DNA of 64,000 nucleotides from Luteibacter yeojuensis (GTDB lineage Bacteria > Pseudomonadota > Gammaproteobacteria > Xanthomonadales > Rhodanobacteraceae), in contig NZ_JAAQTL010000002.1 in assembly GCF_011742875.1 (NCBI RefSeq), positions 62,001 through 126,000 of the forward strand. The letters run 5' to 3'. Positions within the stretch are counted from its first letter, which is position 1. Each line of letters opens with the position of its first letter. Below are positions 17,804-26,173 of this stretch, one piece after another. The position numbers were made by a program, and so were the translations under genes. The notes beneath the pieces were generated by a model, which saw nothing but the letters and a program-made list of their open reading frames with translations, made no database searches and was not told the DNA's origin.

Positions 17804-20155
17804 CTACTTCGAAAACGAAATCTTTCCCAGCGCCCACTGCCCTTCGCGCGGATCGCCTGTTGCAAACACACATAAGGCATGCACATCCGCCGCGATCGGC
17901 GCGGAGAGTCTCGTCTCCAGGTGCCTTTGCCCCTCCGATGACGTGACGCGGCCAAGCGGCAACGTCGCAAGCCGCGGACCGTCGCAACGGCCCGCGTGGA
18001 TCTCGATGGCATCGTCCGTGCGACGGTTGCCACGCACCACCGCGCCACGGGCTTCGTCGCCGTAGCGCCACGGCAGCTCTTCGGCCGTCACGGCGACGCT
18101 CAGGGCGCCCTGCACGTCCACCTTCGGCCACATCCAGCAGGCGTTGCCGATCTCGACCGCGTAGACCGGGCTCGGGCCATGCGCCGGCCGGGCACCTTGC
18201 AGGCGCGACGGCGGTTCGCCCGAGCAGGTCTCGAGCGCGCTGCTGTCGCGACGCCATAGCGTGGCCTCGTCCAGCGAGATCGAACGGGCCGCGGCGAGCA
18301 TGCTGCCGTCGGCTGCGAAGGTGGCGGCTCGCAAAGTGCTGCCCATGGGCAACGTGAGTGGCTGCGTATACGTCGCGGAGGTCGCGACAGGTTCCGTGCC
18401 GTCGGTGGTGAACCGGATGTCGCCGCCATCCACCTGGTTGGCAAGCACGACGCGCATTCCGCCGTCCGCCGCGCGCGATATCCCGAACGTCGGCGCGAAC
18501 GCGCTGTCCGCGGCGCCGATGCCCAGCGCGCGATAGCGGACCATTTCCGCGGGAAGTCTCGCCAGGAATCCGTTCCAGTCGCGGGCCCCGGGCGGCGACC
18601 AGCCCAGTTCCGCCAGTGCGGCGATGCGCGGGAAGGCGGCATGCTGCGTGTGCGCGAACGTCTGCATCTGCTCGGCCCAGAGGCCGGCCTGCACGCCGAC
18701 GACGTGTTTCGCTTCCTCCGGGCCGGTGCCCGGAGGCACCAGCTGCGTGTCATAAGCCTGGCGCAGCGTCACTTCGGGCGGCGGCCCCGCCCATTCGTCC
18801 GGATGCCCGGACTGCCGATGATCGAAGTACAAGGACTCCTGCGGCGTCATGACCACGTCGTGACCCTGCCGCAAGGCAGCGAGCGCCACGCGCTCGTCGT
18901 GGTCGCCGTGCCAGGACATCACTACCTGAGCGCGGGGCAGCGCGACGCCGGCGGCGACTTCGTCATCCCAGCCCACCGGCGTGCGCCCATGGTCGAGAAG
19001 GTACGTGGCGACCTGCTGCATGAACCAGCCTTGCAGCTCGTCCATGTTGGCGAGCTTCAACGCCTTCATCTGCGCCTTGACCTCGGACGAGGCGTTCCAC
19101 TGCTGCTTGTCCGCCTCGTCGCCCCCGATGGAGATGTAGCGCGACGGGAACAGGCGCATCGTCTCGTCCATCACGTCGTCGACGAAGCGCAGGGTCTTCG
19201 CATTCGGCTTCAGCAGCCAGGGACTCACGCCCCAGTCGGTCCACACGGGCGGGCGCCTGCCCGTCACCCCCAGCCACGGATAGGCGGCGATGGCGGCCTG
19301 CGAGTGTCCGGGAAGATCGATCTCCGGCACGACCTCGACATAGCGCGCGGCGGCGTAGCGCACGATGTCGCGGATTTCGGCAGCCGTATAGACCTTGCAG
19401 TACGGCCTGGCCCGGCCACCCGACACTTCGCTGTCGTTGCCCACCGCCTCGCGGCAGGCGGCTTTCGTGGAGAGCTCGGGATAGGCCGGAACCGGAAGGC
19501 GCCAGCCCTGGTCGTCGGTGAGGTGCCACACGAGCACGTTGAGCTTGTCGAGCGACATCCAGTCGATCAGCCGCTTGATCTCGTCGGCGCTCTGCTCATG
19601 CCGGCTGGAGTCGAGCAGCAGGGCGCGCCACGCGAAGCGCGGATGGTCCTCGATGCTGCCATAGGGCACACGCGCCGCGGTGCCAGGCCTCCAGCCCGGC
19701 GGCGTCATCAGCTGCCATGCCGTCACGCTGCCGTAGAACGCGCCACGCGCGGTGCGCGCGGTAACGACGATGCCCTGCCCGGTAACGGCAAGCGCATAGC
19801 CTTCCTCGCCGACGACGGCCGCGTCGGGACGCACATCGAACGTCACCGCGGCCGGCGCTCCGCTCGCGACCTTGCGCATCCTCAGGCCGCGAACGCCGGC
19901 GATGCGCTGGATGAAGTTGTCCACGACAGCCGCCACGGCGGCGTCGGCCGTTCCGCGCACGGCGACACCCGCACCGTCGCCGATCTCGACGATGCCTGTC
20001 CCGGCCGGCTTCGCCATCGCGGGCATCGGCAGCAGCGACCAGGCGGGTGCGGGTACGGATGTGGCGGAAGCGCAGGTCGCGAGCACGCCGACGGCCACGG
20101 CCGCCCACGCGAGGAGGAAGCGGCGGCTACGCCTTCCCGGCATGCCCGGCCTCAT
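17804..20155 (-). CDS. GH20 beta-N-acetylhexosaminidase, exported
   Basis: A 783-residue enzyme starting at the ATG at 20155, which overlaps the glucokinase stop (ATGA). An Arg-rich signal peptide (RRFLLAWAAVAVGVLATCASA) precedes the GH20b-like domain. The catalytic barrel shows WHLTDDQGWRLPVPAYPELS, VVPEIDLPGHSQAAIAAYP, and the acidic pair Asp346-Glu347 in ISIGGDEADKQQW. Glu is the proton donor and Asp orients the substrate N-acetyl group. It releases terminal GlcNAc/GalNAc in the periplasm or at the outer membrane. A C-terminal beta-sandwich region (about residues 560-783) follows. A 37-bp gap separates it from the TonB receptor gene. Confidence 0.94.
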   Translation of the reverse strand: MRPGMPGRRSRRFLLAWAAVAVGVLATCASATSVPAPAWSLLPMPAMAKPAGTGIVEIGDGAGVAVRGTADAAVAAVVDNFIQRIAGVRGLRMRKVASGAPAAVTFDVRPDAAVVGEEGYALAVTGQGIVVTARTARGAFYGSVTAWQLMTPPGWRPGTAARVPYGSIEDHPRFAWRALLLDSSRHEQSADEIKRLIDWMSLDKLNVLVWHLTDDQGWRLPVPAYPELSTKAACREAVGNDSEVSGGRARPYCKVYTAAEIRDIVRYAAARYVEVVPEIDLPGHSQAAIAAYPWLGVTGRRPPVWTDWGVSPWLLKPNAKTLRFVDDVMDETMRLFPSRYISIGGDEADKQQWNASSEVKAQMKALKLANMDELQGWFMQQVATYLLDHGRTPVGWDDEVAAGVALPRAQVVMSWHGDHDERVALAALRQGHDVVMTPQESLYFDHRQSGHPDEWAGPPPEVTLRQAYDTQLVPPGTGPEEAKHVVGVQAGLWAEQMQTFAHTQHAAFPRIAALAELGWSPPGARDWNGFLARLPAEMVRYRALGIGAADSAFAPTFGISRAADGGMRVVLANQVDGGDIRFTTDGTEPVATSATYTQPLTLPMGSTLRAATFAADGSMLAAARSISLDEATLWRRDSSALETCSGEPPSRLQGARPAHGPSPVYAVEIGNACWMWPKVDVQGALSVAVTAEELPWRYGDEARGAVVRGNRRTDDAIEIHAGRCDGPRLATLPLGRVTSSEGQRHLETRLSAPIAADVHALCVFATGDPREGQWALGKISFSK

Positions 20156-21159
20156 GCGGCAGCGCCCTCCGTGGGCGCGGCACCGGATAGCGCCCGTTGG
20201 CGCATGTACCAACGGGCTGCGCCCTGCACACCATGGCAACCATGCTCGGTGACCCATACCGGCACCTGCGCCAGCAAGGCCCGCACGCTGCGGCCATGCA
20301 GGAAGCGCTCTTCAAAAGCACTGCGCTCGAGCAGGTCGAAAAGGGAGGACAGGAAGCCGCCGGCAAGGAAAATGCCGCCGGTCGGCATGGTCGTCATGGC
20401 GAGATTGCCGGTGAAGCTGCCGAGGGCCGCGCAGAACAGCGCCACCGCCTCCACCGCGTGCAGGTCGGCGTGCGCCGCGGCCGCGGCCGTGACGGCCTGT
20501 GGCGTCGCGAGTCCGGGGACCCTGCCATCGATGGCGCACAGCGCCTCGTATACGGTCAGCAGGCCCGGTCCCGATACGATGTGCTCGACCGGTACGTATC
20601 CGCCGCGCGGCGCAAGCCACGCCAGCACCTCGCGCTCGCGCAGCGAGTGCGGCGCGAAGTCCATCTGGCCGGCTTCGGTCGCGAAGACCGCCGCATGGGG
20701 CGCGCCGGGCACGTGCACGGCCGCGCCCAACCCCGTGCCCGGGCCGACCACCAGCGACGGTCCCCGGCCAGGAACCGACGGACCGCACAGATGCCTGGCG
20801 CTGGCGGCCAACGGCCCCTCGATGGCGTAGGCCAGGGCTTCGAAGTCATTGAGCAGCGCGACCTCGGCCAGGCCGAACGTCGCGCGCAGGACATCGGACC
20901 GGACGGGCCAGGCGAGGTTGTCGTTCACTACCTCGTCGCCCATCACCTGGCCGGCGCATGCCAGCACGCAGTGCGAGACCGGCACGTGTACCTCGGCCTC
21001 GATGAATGCTTGCAGCAAGGCGGCGAGCGAGGGGAACGCGGCGCAGCGGAAGACGCGGTAGGCGAGCGTCTCGATACCGCCCGGCCGCCCGTCGGTGGCG
21101 ACGCGCATGAGCGCGACGTGGCCGTTCGTGCCGCCGATATCGCCCGCGAGAAAGTGCAT
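20152..21159 (-). CDS. glk: Glucokinase family sugar kinase
   Basis: A 335-residue cytoplasmic kinase of the Glk family. MHFLAGDIGGTNGHVAL contains the phosphate-1 motif DIGGTN, VVGPGTGLGAAV is the adenosine/phosphate-2 loop, and NDFEALAYA carries the catalytic Asp region. The frame is open to 21264, but the ATG at 21159 gives the canonical N terminus. It is the first gene of the locus and lies directly downstream of the palindromic operator. It probably phosphorylates glucose, glucosamine or GlcNAc released by the hydrolases. No N-acetylglucosamine-6-phosphate deacetylase or deaminase is in the window, so those steps must be encoded elsewhere. Confidence 0.88.
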   Translation of the reverse strand: MHFLAGDIGGTNGHVALMRVATDGRPGGIETLAYRVFRCAAFPSLAALLQAFIEAEVHVPVSHCVLACAGQVMGDEVVNDNLAWPVRSDVLRATFGLAEVALLNDFEALAYAIEGPLAASARHLCGPSVPGRGPSLVVGPGTGLGAAVHVPGAPHAAVFATEAGQMDFAPHSLREREVLAWLAPRGGYVPVEHIVSGPGLLTVYEALCAIDGRVPGLATPQAVTAAAAAHADLHAVEAVALFCAALGSFTGNLAMTTMPTGGIFLAGGFLSSLFDLLERSAFEERFLHGRSVRALLAQVPVWVTEHGCHGVQGAARWYMRQRALSGAAPTEGAAA

Positions 21160-21236
21160 CCCCGATGTCCCCCACCCCTTTTGATCCACGGGTGAATCAC
21201 CCCGTCCAGGTGCCCCCGCACCGGATTGGTCATCAG

Positions 21237-21264
21237 GGTGTAACGGGACTGACACCGGTGTCAA
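21237..21264 (-). promoter_or_regulatory. Candidate sigma-70 promoter of the glk-GH20-TonB receptor operon
   Basis: On the minus strand a perfect TTGACA lies at 21264-21259 and a weak TACACC at 21242-21237, with a 16-bp spacer. It is about 80 bp upstream of the glk ATG. The -35 box overlaps the 14-bp palindrome at 21250-21263, the geometry expected for repression by a LacI-family protein. The transcription start is not demonstrated. Confidence 0.55.
21250..21263. promoter_or_regulatory. Palindromic operator TGACACCGGTGTCA
   Basis: A perfect 14-bp palindrome with a central CG, the usual form of LacI-family operators. It overlaps the -35 box of the candidate glk promoter. The LacI gene at 9498-10508 in the same locus is the natural candidate for binding. 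I saw no second copy in the locus, so one site may govern the whole run of minus-strand genes. Confidence 0.65.
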
Positions 21265-21374
21265 GGCATGGCGCAGCAGGGGCGTGGCCCACCTGCGGCT
21301 CGTGTCGATTCAGCTACTTAGCCCGTCGGCGCGCGATCCATACCCTTACGCACACCCGCCAGCCCGCCACTCGG

Positions 21375-21380
21375 TATAAT
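21375..21380 (+). promoter_or_regulatory. Candidate -10 box for accA
   Basis: A perfect TATAAT stands 29 bp before the accA ATG. No convincing -35 was found at 16-18 bp upstream. It marks accA as separately transcribed from the divergent sugar locus. Confidence 0.45.
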
Positions 21381-21409
21381 CAGCGGTCTTGCCCGGATCA
21401 CGCGACTTC

Positions 21410-22369
21410 ATGAATCCCAACTTCCTCGATTTCGAACAACCCATCGCCGAACTGGAAGCCAAGATCGAGGAATTGCGCCATGCCAGCAGCGGGCAGGCGT
21501 TCAACATCGACGAGGAAGTCGCTCGTCTGCGCGAGAAGCTGAAGGTCAAGACGGCCGAGATCTTCCGCAACCTCACCCCGTGGCAGATCAGCCAGGTGTC
21601 GCGCCATCCGGCGCGTCCGTACACGCTCGACTACATCCAGGGCATGTGCGAGGAGTTCCACGAGCTGAAGGGCGACCGCATGTTCGCGGACGACCAGGCC
21701 ATCGTGGGCGGCCTTGCGCGCATCAATGGCCGCTCGATCATGATCGTCGGCCACCAGAAGGGCCGCGACACCAAGACCAAGGTCAAGCGCAACTTCGGCA
21801 TGCCGCGCCCGGAGGGCTACCGCAAGGCGCTGCGCCTGTTCAAGCTGGCCGAGCGCTTCGGCATCCCCGTCTTCACCTTCATCGACACCGCGGGCGCGTG
21901 GCCGGGCATCAACGCGGAGGAGCGCGGCCAGTCCGAAGCGATCGCGCGCAACCTGCTCGAGATGGCCGAACTGCGCGTGCCGGTCATCTGCACGGTCACG
22001 GGCGAAGGCGGTTCCGGCGGTGCGCTAGCCATCGGCGTGGGCGACCGCACACTGATGCTCCAGTACTCCACCTACTCGGTCATCACGCCCGAAGGCTGCG
22101 CCTCCATCCTCTGGAAGAGCGCCGACAAGGCCAAGGACGCCGCCGAGGTCATGGGCCTCACCGCGCCGCGCCTGCTGGAGAACGGCCTGATCGACAAGAT
22201 CGTGCGCGAACCGCTCGGCGGCGCGCACCGCAATCCGCAGTCCATGGCCGTCCGCCTCAAGGCCGTGCTGCTCAACCAGCTCGACGAACTCGAGGCCCTG
22301 CCGGTCGAGGAACTGCTGGAGAAGCGCTACCGGCGCCTGCGTGGCTACGGCGCCTTCACCGAAGGCTGA
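21410..22369 (+). CDS. accA: Acetyl-CoA carboxylase carboxyltransferase subunit alpha
   Basis: A 319-residue protein, the same length as E. coli AccA. With AccD it transfers the carboxyl group from biotin on BCCP to acetyl-CoA, giving malonyl-CoA for fatty acid synthesis. The N terminus [22 protein letters not shown] is canonical. [19 protein letters not shown] forms the oxyanion-hole region of the crotonase fold. The ATG at 21410 is preferred over an upstream in-frame codon at 21389 because family sequences begin there. In many relatives this gene directly follows dnaE. Confidence 0.97.
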   Translation: MNPNFLDFEQPIAELEAKIEELRHASSGQAFNIDEEVARLREKLKVKTAEIFRNLTPWQISQVSRHPARPYTLDYIQGMCEEFHELKGDRMFADDQAIVGGLARINGRSIMIVGHQKGRDTKTKVKRNFGMPRPEGYRKALRLFKLAERFGIPVFTFIDTAGAWPGINAEERGQSEAIARNLLEMAELRVPVICTVTGEGGSGGALAIGVGDRTLMLQYSTYSVITPEGCASILWKSADKAKDAAEVMGLTAPRLLENGLIDKIVREPLGGAHRNPQSMAVRLKAVLLNQLDELEALPVEELLEKRYRRLRGYGAFTEG

Positions 22370-22372
22370 GCC

Positions 22373-22753
22373 ATGGCGATCACGGGCCTCGCGCATGTGA
22401 ACGTTCGCGCCTCCGAGGCCATGATCGAGCGCGTGCGTCGCTTCCATGCGGACGTGCTGGGCCTGACGGAGGGCCCGCGCCCACCGTTCCGATCGCGGGG
22501 TTACTGGCTCTATGCGGGCTCGCTCGACGTGATGCACCTCACCGTCGATCCGTCGATGGACGACGACGCACCCGCGCGCACCGGCTGGCTGGATCATGTC
22601 GCCTTCACCGCCAACGACCTCGAAGCCAGCCTGGCGCGGCTCGAGGCGCACGGCGTGGCCTACCGGGTCGAGCGCGTGCCCGCCTCGGGCGCGGCCCAGG
22701 TATTCACGAGAGACCCTGCCGGCATCGCGATCGAGCTGAATTTCGCCGGCTGA
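22373..22753 (+). CDS. VOC family (glyoxalase/dioxygenase-fold) protein
   Basis: A 126-residue protein with the paired beta-alpha-beta-beta-beta modules of the vicinal oxygen chelate fold. Potential metal ligands are His8 (GLAHVNV), His55 or His75 (WLDHVAF) and Glu121 (GIAIELNF). It begins 3 bp after the accA stop, suggesting one transcript. It could be a small lyase, isomerase or resistance-type protein; the substrate cannot be told from sequence. Confidence 0.8.
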   Translation: MAITGLAHVNVRASEAMIERVRRFHADVLGLTEGPRPPFRSRGYWLYAGSLDVMHLTVDPSMDDDAPARTGWLDHVAFTANDLEASLARLEAHGVAYRVERVPASGAAQVFTRDPAGIAIELNFAG

Positions 22754-22848
22754 TCGCTGCCGCGTCATCCCCAAGACGTCGTTCCCCACCCTATAACCCC
22801 GGGTAGAACGCGTACCATCGGACATCCGCTGCCTCCGGAGCCCCCTCG

Positions 22849-23592
22849 ATGGCCAACGAAAACACCGCCAAGCTCGCCGTCCTGATCGATGCCGACAATG
22901 CACGCCCCATGATCGTCGACGGGTTGCTGGCCGAAGTCGCGAAGTACGGCACCGCACACGTGAAGCGGATCTACGGCGACTGGACAGGGCCGAATCTCGG
23001 CGGATGGAAGGCGGCCCTGCTCGATCATTCGATCCAGCCCATCCAGCAATTCGCCTATACCAGCGGCAAGAACGCCACCGACTCGGCGATGATCATCGAT
23101 GCGATGGACCTGCTCTACGCCGAGCGCTTCGACGGCTTCTGCATCGTCTCCAGCGACAGCGATTTCACGAGGCTCGCCTCGCGCATCCGCGAAGCGGGCC
23201 TGATCGTCTACGGGTTCGGCGAACGCAAGACACCGCTTCCATTCGTTTCCGCGTGCGACAAATTCATCTATACCGATCGCCTTGTCGGCACCGTCGACAG
23301 CGAGCCGGAAGAACCGAAGGCACGCAAGTCGCCAAGCGAACTGCGCGGCGACACCAAGCTCACCAACCTGTTGCGAAACGCCATCGACGCCGCCTCCGAC
23401 GAGAACGGATGGGCCGCGCTGAGCACCGTCGGCGGCATCGTCAACAAGCGTTCGCCCGATTTCGATTCGCGCGATTACGGCTATTCGAAGTTCAGCGGCC
23501 TCATCAACGCGCTTGGACTGTTCGACATCGAAGACCGCCAGATCGGCAACGCCAAGCATCCCTACGTGCGGAACAAGCCGCGAAGCAAATGA
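22849..23592 (+). CDS. NYN domain protein (LabA/limkain-type) with C-terminal OST-HTH-like domain
   Basis: A 247-residue protein. Residues about 8-150 form a NYN/PIN-like nuclease domain with acidic motifs VLIDADNA, DSAMIIDAMDLL and VSSDSDFTRLASRIRE, consistent with metal-dependent RNA cleavage. After a charged linker, residues about 165-240 (LTNLLRNAIDAASDENGWAAL, then YGYSKFSGLINALGLF) look like an OST-HTH/LOTUS RNA-binding domain. The combination suggests RNA processing or decay. The physiological target in bacteria is unknown. Confidence 0.88.
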   Translation: MANENTAKLAVLIDADNARPMIVDGLLAEVAKYGTAHVKRIYGDWTGPNLGGWKAALLDHSIQPIQQFAYTSGKNATDSAMIIDAMDLLYAERFDGFCIVSSDSDFTRLASRIREAGLIVYGFGERKTPLPFVSACDKFIYTDRLVGTVDSEPEEPKARKSPSELRGDTKLTNLLRNAIDAASDENGWAALSTVGGIVNKRSPDFDSRDYGYSKFSGLINALGLFDIEDRQIGNAKHPYVRNKPRSK

Positions 23593-23922
23593 GTTCGCTC
23601 CATTGCGTCACTGGTGTAGAACCGCACCGTAAGCGCGCACACCAATCTCGATACCGGCAGTTTGACGCCACTGCAAAAACAATCACGGTCAGAGCCTGGT
23701 AAGGCGTCGGCAACGGGATTAGGGCTGGCCCCGGCACGGATGGCTCCCGGCCCGGCATGGCAACGGATACGGCGAATTTTCCGGAACCCTGGCAGTTTAA
23801 TCGCTGGCCCAAATGCTTCTCCCGACCCCGGTTCTTAGCCCCGCACGTCGGTCCGAGCGCTTGGCATGCACGCATGGTGGTTCCCATAGGCGGCAACGAA
23901 TCGAGGATCGGTTGCAATGGCG
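23593..23922. other. Intergenic region without recognisable gene
   Basis: This 330-bp stretch lies between the NYN gene and the end of the convergent LysR gene. Short frames here have no start context or recognisable protein sequence. No tRNA fold, interspersed hairpin repeat or strong intrinsic terminator was seen. GGCAGTTT occurs twice about 140 bp apart, without other structure. Confidence 0.5.
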
Positions 23923-24840
23923 TTATCCGAACCGCCACCCGGGCTCGGCTTCACCCACCACGCCCGCGACCCAGTCGACGAAGGCGCGCACGGTGGGCGA
24001 CAGGTGGCGGTTGCGCGGGTAGAGCACCGACAGCGGTGCGGAAGGTGCCGCATAGTTCGCCAGGATGCGTTGCAGCTGCCCGCTCTGCAGGTGCTGCCGC
24101 ACCATGTAGCTACCGGCACGGATGATGCCGAGGCCTTCAATCGCAGACGTCACGTAGGCATCGGTGTCGTTCACGATGAGGCGCTCGGGCATCGAGATGC
24201 AGCGGCTCTCGCCGTCCATGACGAAATTCCATTCCAGCGAACGCGCCGTGCGGCTGGAGAGATAGCCGACGGCGTGGTGGTTCGCGAGGTCCTCCAGCGT
24301 CTGCGGCGTGCCGTGGCGCGCGAGATACGCTGGCGACGCGCATGTGATCCACTCGAAAGCACCAATGCGTTTCGCCACCAGCGTGGGTGAATCTTCCGGC
24401 GTACCGGCACGGATCACGCAGTCGATGCCTTCCTGCACCAGTTCAACGGTGCGGTCACTCGCCGACAACGTGAGCTGCACTTCGGGAAAGCAATCGAGGA
24501 ACTCACTGACCCGCGGCAGCACGACGAGACGGGCAAGGGAGAGGGTCATGTCGACGCGGAGCCGGCCGCGCGGCTTGCCGGCGCTGCCGGGGAAGCTGGC
24601 CTCGACGGATTCGATATCCGCCAGCAGGCGCTTGCACTCGTCGAAGTACACCAGGCCATCGGGGGTGAGGCTGATGTGGCGGGTTGTCCGCTGGAGCAGG
24701 CGAACGCCGAGGAAAGCTTCCAGCTCCTTCACCACGCGGGTGACGCGGGATGGCGGCAGCGAAAGGCTTCCTGCTGCCCGGCTGAAGCTCTGCATCTCCA
24801 CCACGCGGGTGTAGATCTGCATCGACTGGAGGCGATCCAT
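23923..24840 (-). CDS. LysR-family transcriptional regulator
   Basis: A 305-residue regulator. MDRLQSMQIYTRVVEMQSFSRAA begins the winged helix-turn-helix (about 1-60), with SLPPSRVTRVVKELEAFLGVRLLQRTTR as recognition region, followed by the effector-binding domain. The ATG at 24840 is chosen over an in-frame codon at 24873 because homology begins there. It is divergent from the efflux operon starting at 25025. The genetic layout parallels mexT/mexEF-oprN, so it is probably the activator or regulator of the pump and its companion enzymes. Confidence 0.92.
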   Translation of the reverse strand: MDRLQSMQIYTRVVEMQSFSRAAGSLSLPPSRVTRVVKELEAFLGVRLLQRTTRHISLTPDGLVYFDECKRLLADIESVEASFPGSAGKPRGRLRVDMTLSLARLVVLPRVSEFLDCFPEVQLTLSASDRTVELVQEGIDCVIRAGTPEDSPTLVAKRIGAFEWITCASPAYLARHGTPQTLEDLANHHAVGYLSSRTARSLEWNFVMDGESRCISMPERLIVNDTDAYVTSAIEGLGIIRAGSYMVRQHLQSGQLQRILANYAAPSAPLSVLYPRNRHLSPTVRAFVDWVAGVVGEAEPGWRFG

Positions 24841-24866
24841 GGGGCGCGACCCTCGGTAGCTTTTAT

Positions 24867-24880
24867 TGCCCAAACGGGCA
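24867..24880. promoter_or_regulatory. Candidate LysR operator in the lysR-efflux intergenic region
   Basis: TGCCC-AAAC-GGGCA is a 5-bp inverted repeat 27 bp upstream of the LysR start, inside the 184-bp divergent intergenic region. Its position fits LysR autoregulation, but the arms are short and the sequence could be chance. Confidence 0.3.
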
Positions 24881-25024
24881 GTAACACAGGCTCATCTCGA
24901 GGCGAATCGGCCCCACGACGCCTGACAATTCTATCGGAGGCAAGAATGTTACCCATTTTCTTGCCTAGATGGCGCCCGGCAGCGACCACAGACTGGCGGC
25001 TACCTAACCCTGCCGGTCACGCCC

Positions 25025-26173
25025 ATGAACCGCCTTACCCCACCCCGCCTAGCCGTCCTCGCGGCTGCCGTCGCCCTCGCGGTCGCCGGCAGCGCCTTCT
25101 GGAAGGGTGGCCCCGTCGCGCACGGCGCCAGGCCCGCGCCCCTCCCCACCGTCACATTCCGCGCCGCGGAAGAGCGCACGGTTTTCGACTACCAGGACTA
25201 CACCGGCCGCCTCGAGGCGGTGGATGTCGTCGATGTCCGCCCACGGGTGCCCGGCACCCTCCTCGCCGTGCATTTCACCGATGGCCAGCACGTGGCCGCG
25301 GGCGACCTGCTGTTCACCATCGATCCCGCGCCCTACCGGGCGCAGGTCAACCAGGCGCAGGCAAGCCTCGCGGTGGCGGAAGAGCGTCGCCGCCTTGCAG
25401 GCAGCGAACTGGCCCGCGGCCAGAAGCTGGTCGAAGCCAACGCGATCTCACGCAAGGAATTCGATGTACTCGACAACACGGCGCGCGAAGCCGCGGCGTC
25501 GCTGAAAGGTGCCGACGCCGCGCTGGCGCAGGCACGGCTGCAGCTGGCGTACTCGCAGGTGCGCGCACCCATCGCGGGGCGCATCTCCCGCGCCGAGATC
25601 ACCACCGGCAATGTCGTCGGTGCGGGTGGTGACGCCACGCCGCTGACCCGCATCGTCTCTGACGGTGCGCTCTACGCCTCGTTCAATGTCGACGAGCAGA
25701 GCTATCTCCGACTCATCGCACCCTCGCTGCGAGCGGGCGTGCTGCCCACGGTGGCGGTCGGTCTTGCCGACGATGACGCGTACCCATACGCAGCGACGGT
25801 GCAGGGGATCGACAACCAGATGGACACGCGCTCGGGTACGGTCCGCGTGCGCGCACGCATCAACGCGGTATCACCGGCGATGCTTCCGGGCTTGCAGGCT
25901 CGTGTGCGCCTGCATGGCGGGCAGCCTTACCACGCCGTCGTCGTCGACGATGCCGCCGTGGGCACCGATCAGGACCGCAAGTTCGTCCTCGTCGTGAACG
26001 CGAAGGACACGATCGAGCGCCGCGTCGTGGAGCCCGGCGTGCTGCAGGGCCGCGAGCGCGTGTTGCGCAGTGGCATCGAACCCGGCGCGCGCGTCGTCAT
26101 TGATGGTGCCTTCAAGGCACCGCCGGGAACCACCGTGAAGGCGACCGTCGCCGATGCCGGGGCACGGCCATGA
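25025..26173 (+). CDS. RND efflux periplasmic adaptor subunit (MexE-like)
   Basis: A 382-residue membrane fusion protein. An N-terminal hydrophobic segment (about 8-25) acts as signal or anchor; there is no lipobox Cys. The barrel-sandwich hybrid halves (RLEAVDVVDVRPRVPGTL and QLAYSQVRAPIAGRISRA) flank an alpha-hairpin rich in Ala/Arg/Glu (about 100-165). A beta-barrel and membrane-proximal domain follow. It links the inner-membrane pump to the outer-membrane channel. The stop overlaps the pump ATG. It is the first gene of an operon running to about 33.47 kb. Confidence 0.93.
   Translation: MNRLTPPRLAVLAAAVALAVAGSAFWKGGPVAHGARPAPLPTVTFRAAEERTVFDYQDYTGRLEAVDVVDVRPRVPGTLLAVHFTDGQHVAAGDLLFTIDPAPYRAQVNQAQASLAVAEERRRLAGSELARGQKLVEANAISRKEFDVLDNTAREAAASLKGADAALAQARLQLAYSQVRAPIAGRISRAEITTGNVVGAGGDATPLTRIVSDGALYASFNVDEQSYLRLIAPSLRAGVLPTVAVGLADDDAYPYAATVQGIDNQMDTRSGTVRVRARINAVSPAMLPGLQARVRLHGGQPYHAVVVDDAAVGTDQDRKFVLVVNAKDTIERRVVEPGVLQGRERVLRSGIEPGARVVIDGAFKAPPGTTVKATVADAGARP

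Noticed and set aside
17767..18048. N-terminal extension of the TonB receptor
   Set aside because: It overlaps the end of the GH20 gene, and a clear signal peptide starts at 17766.
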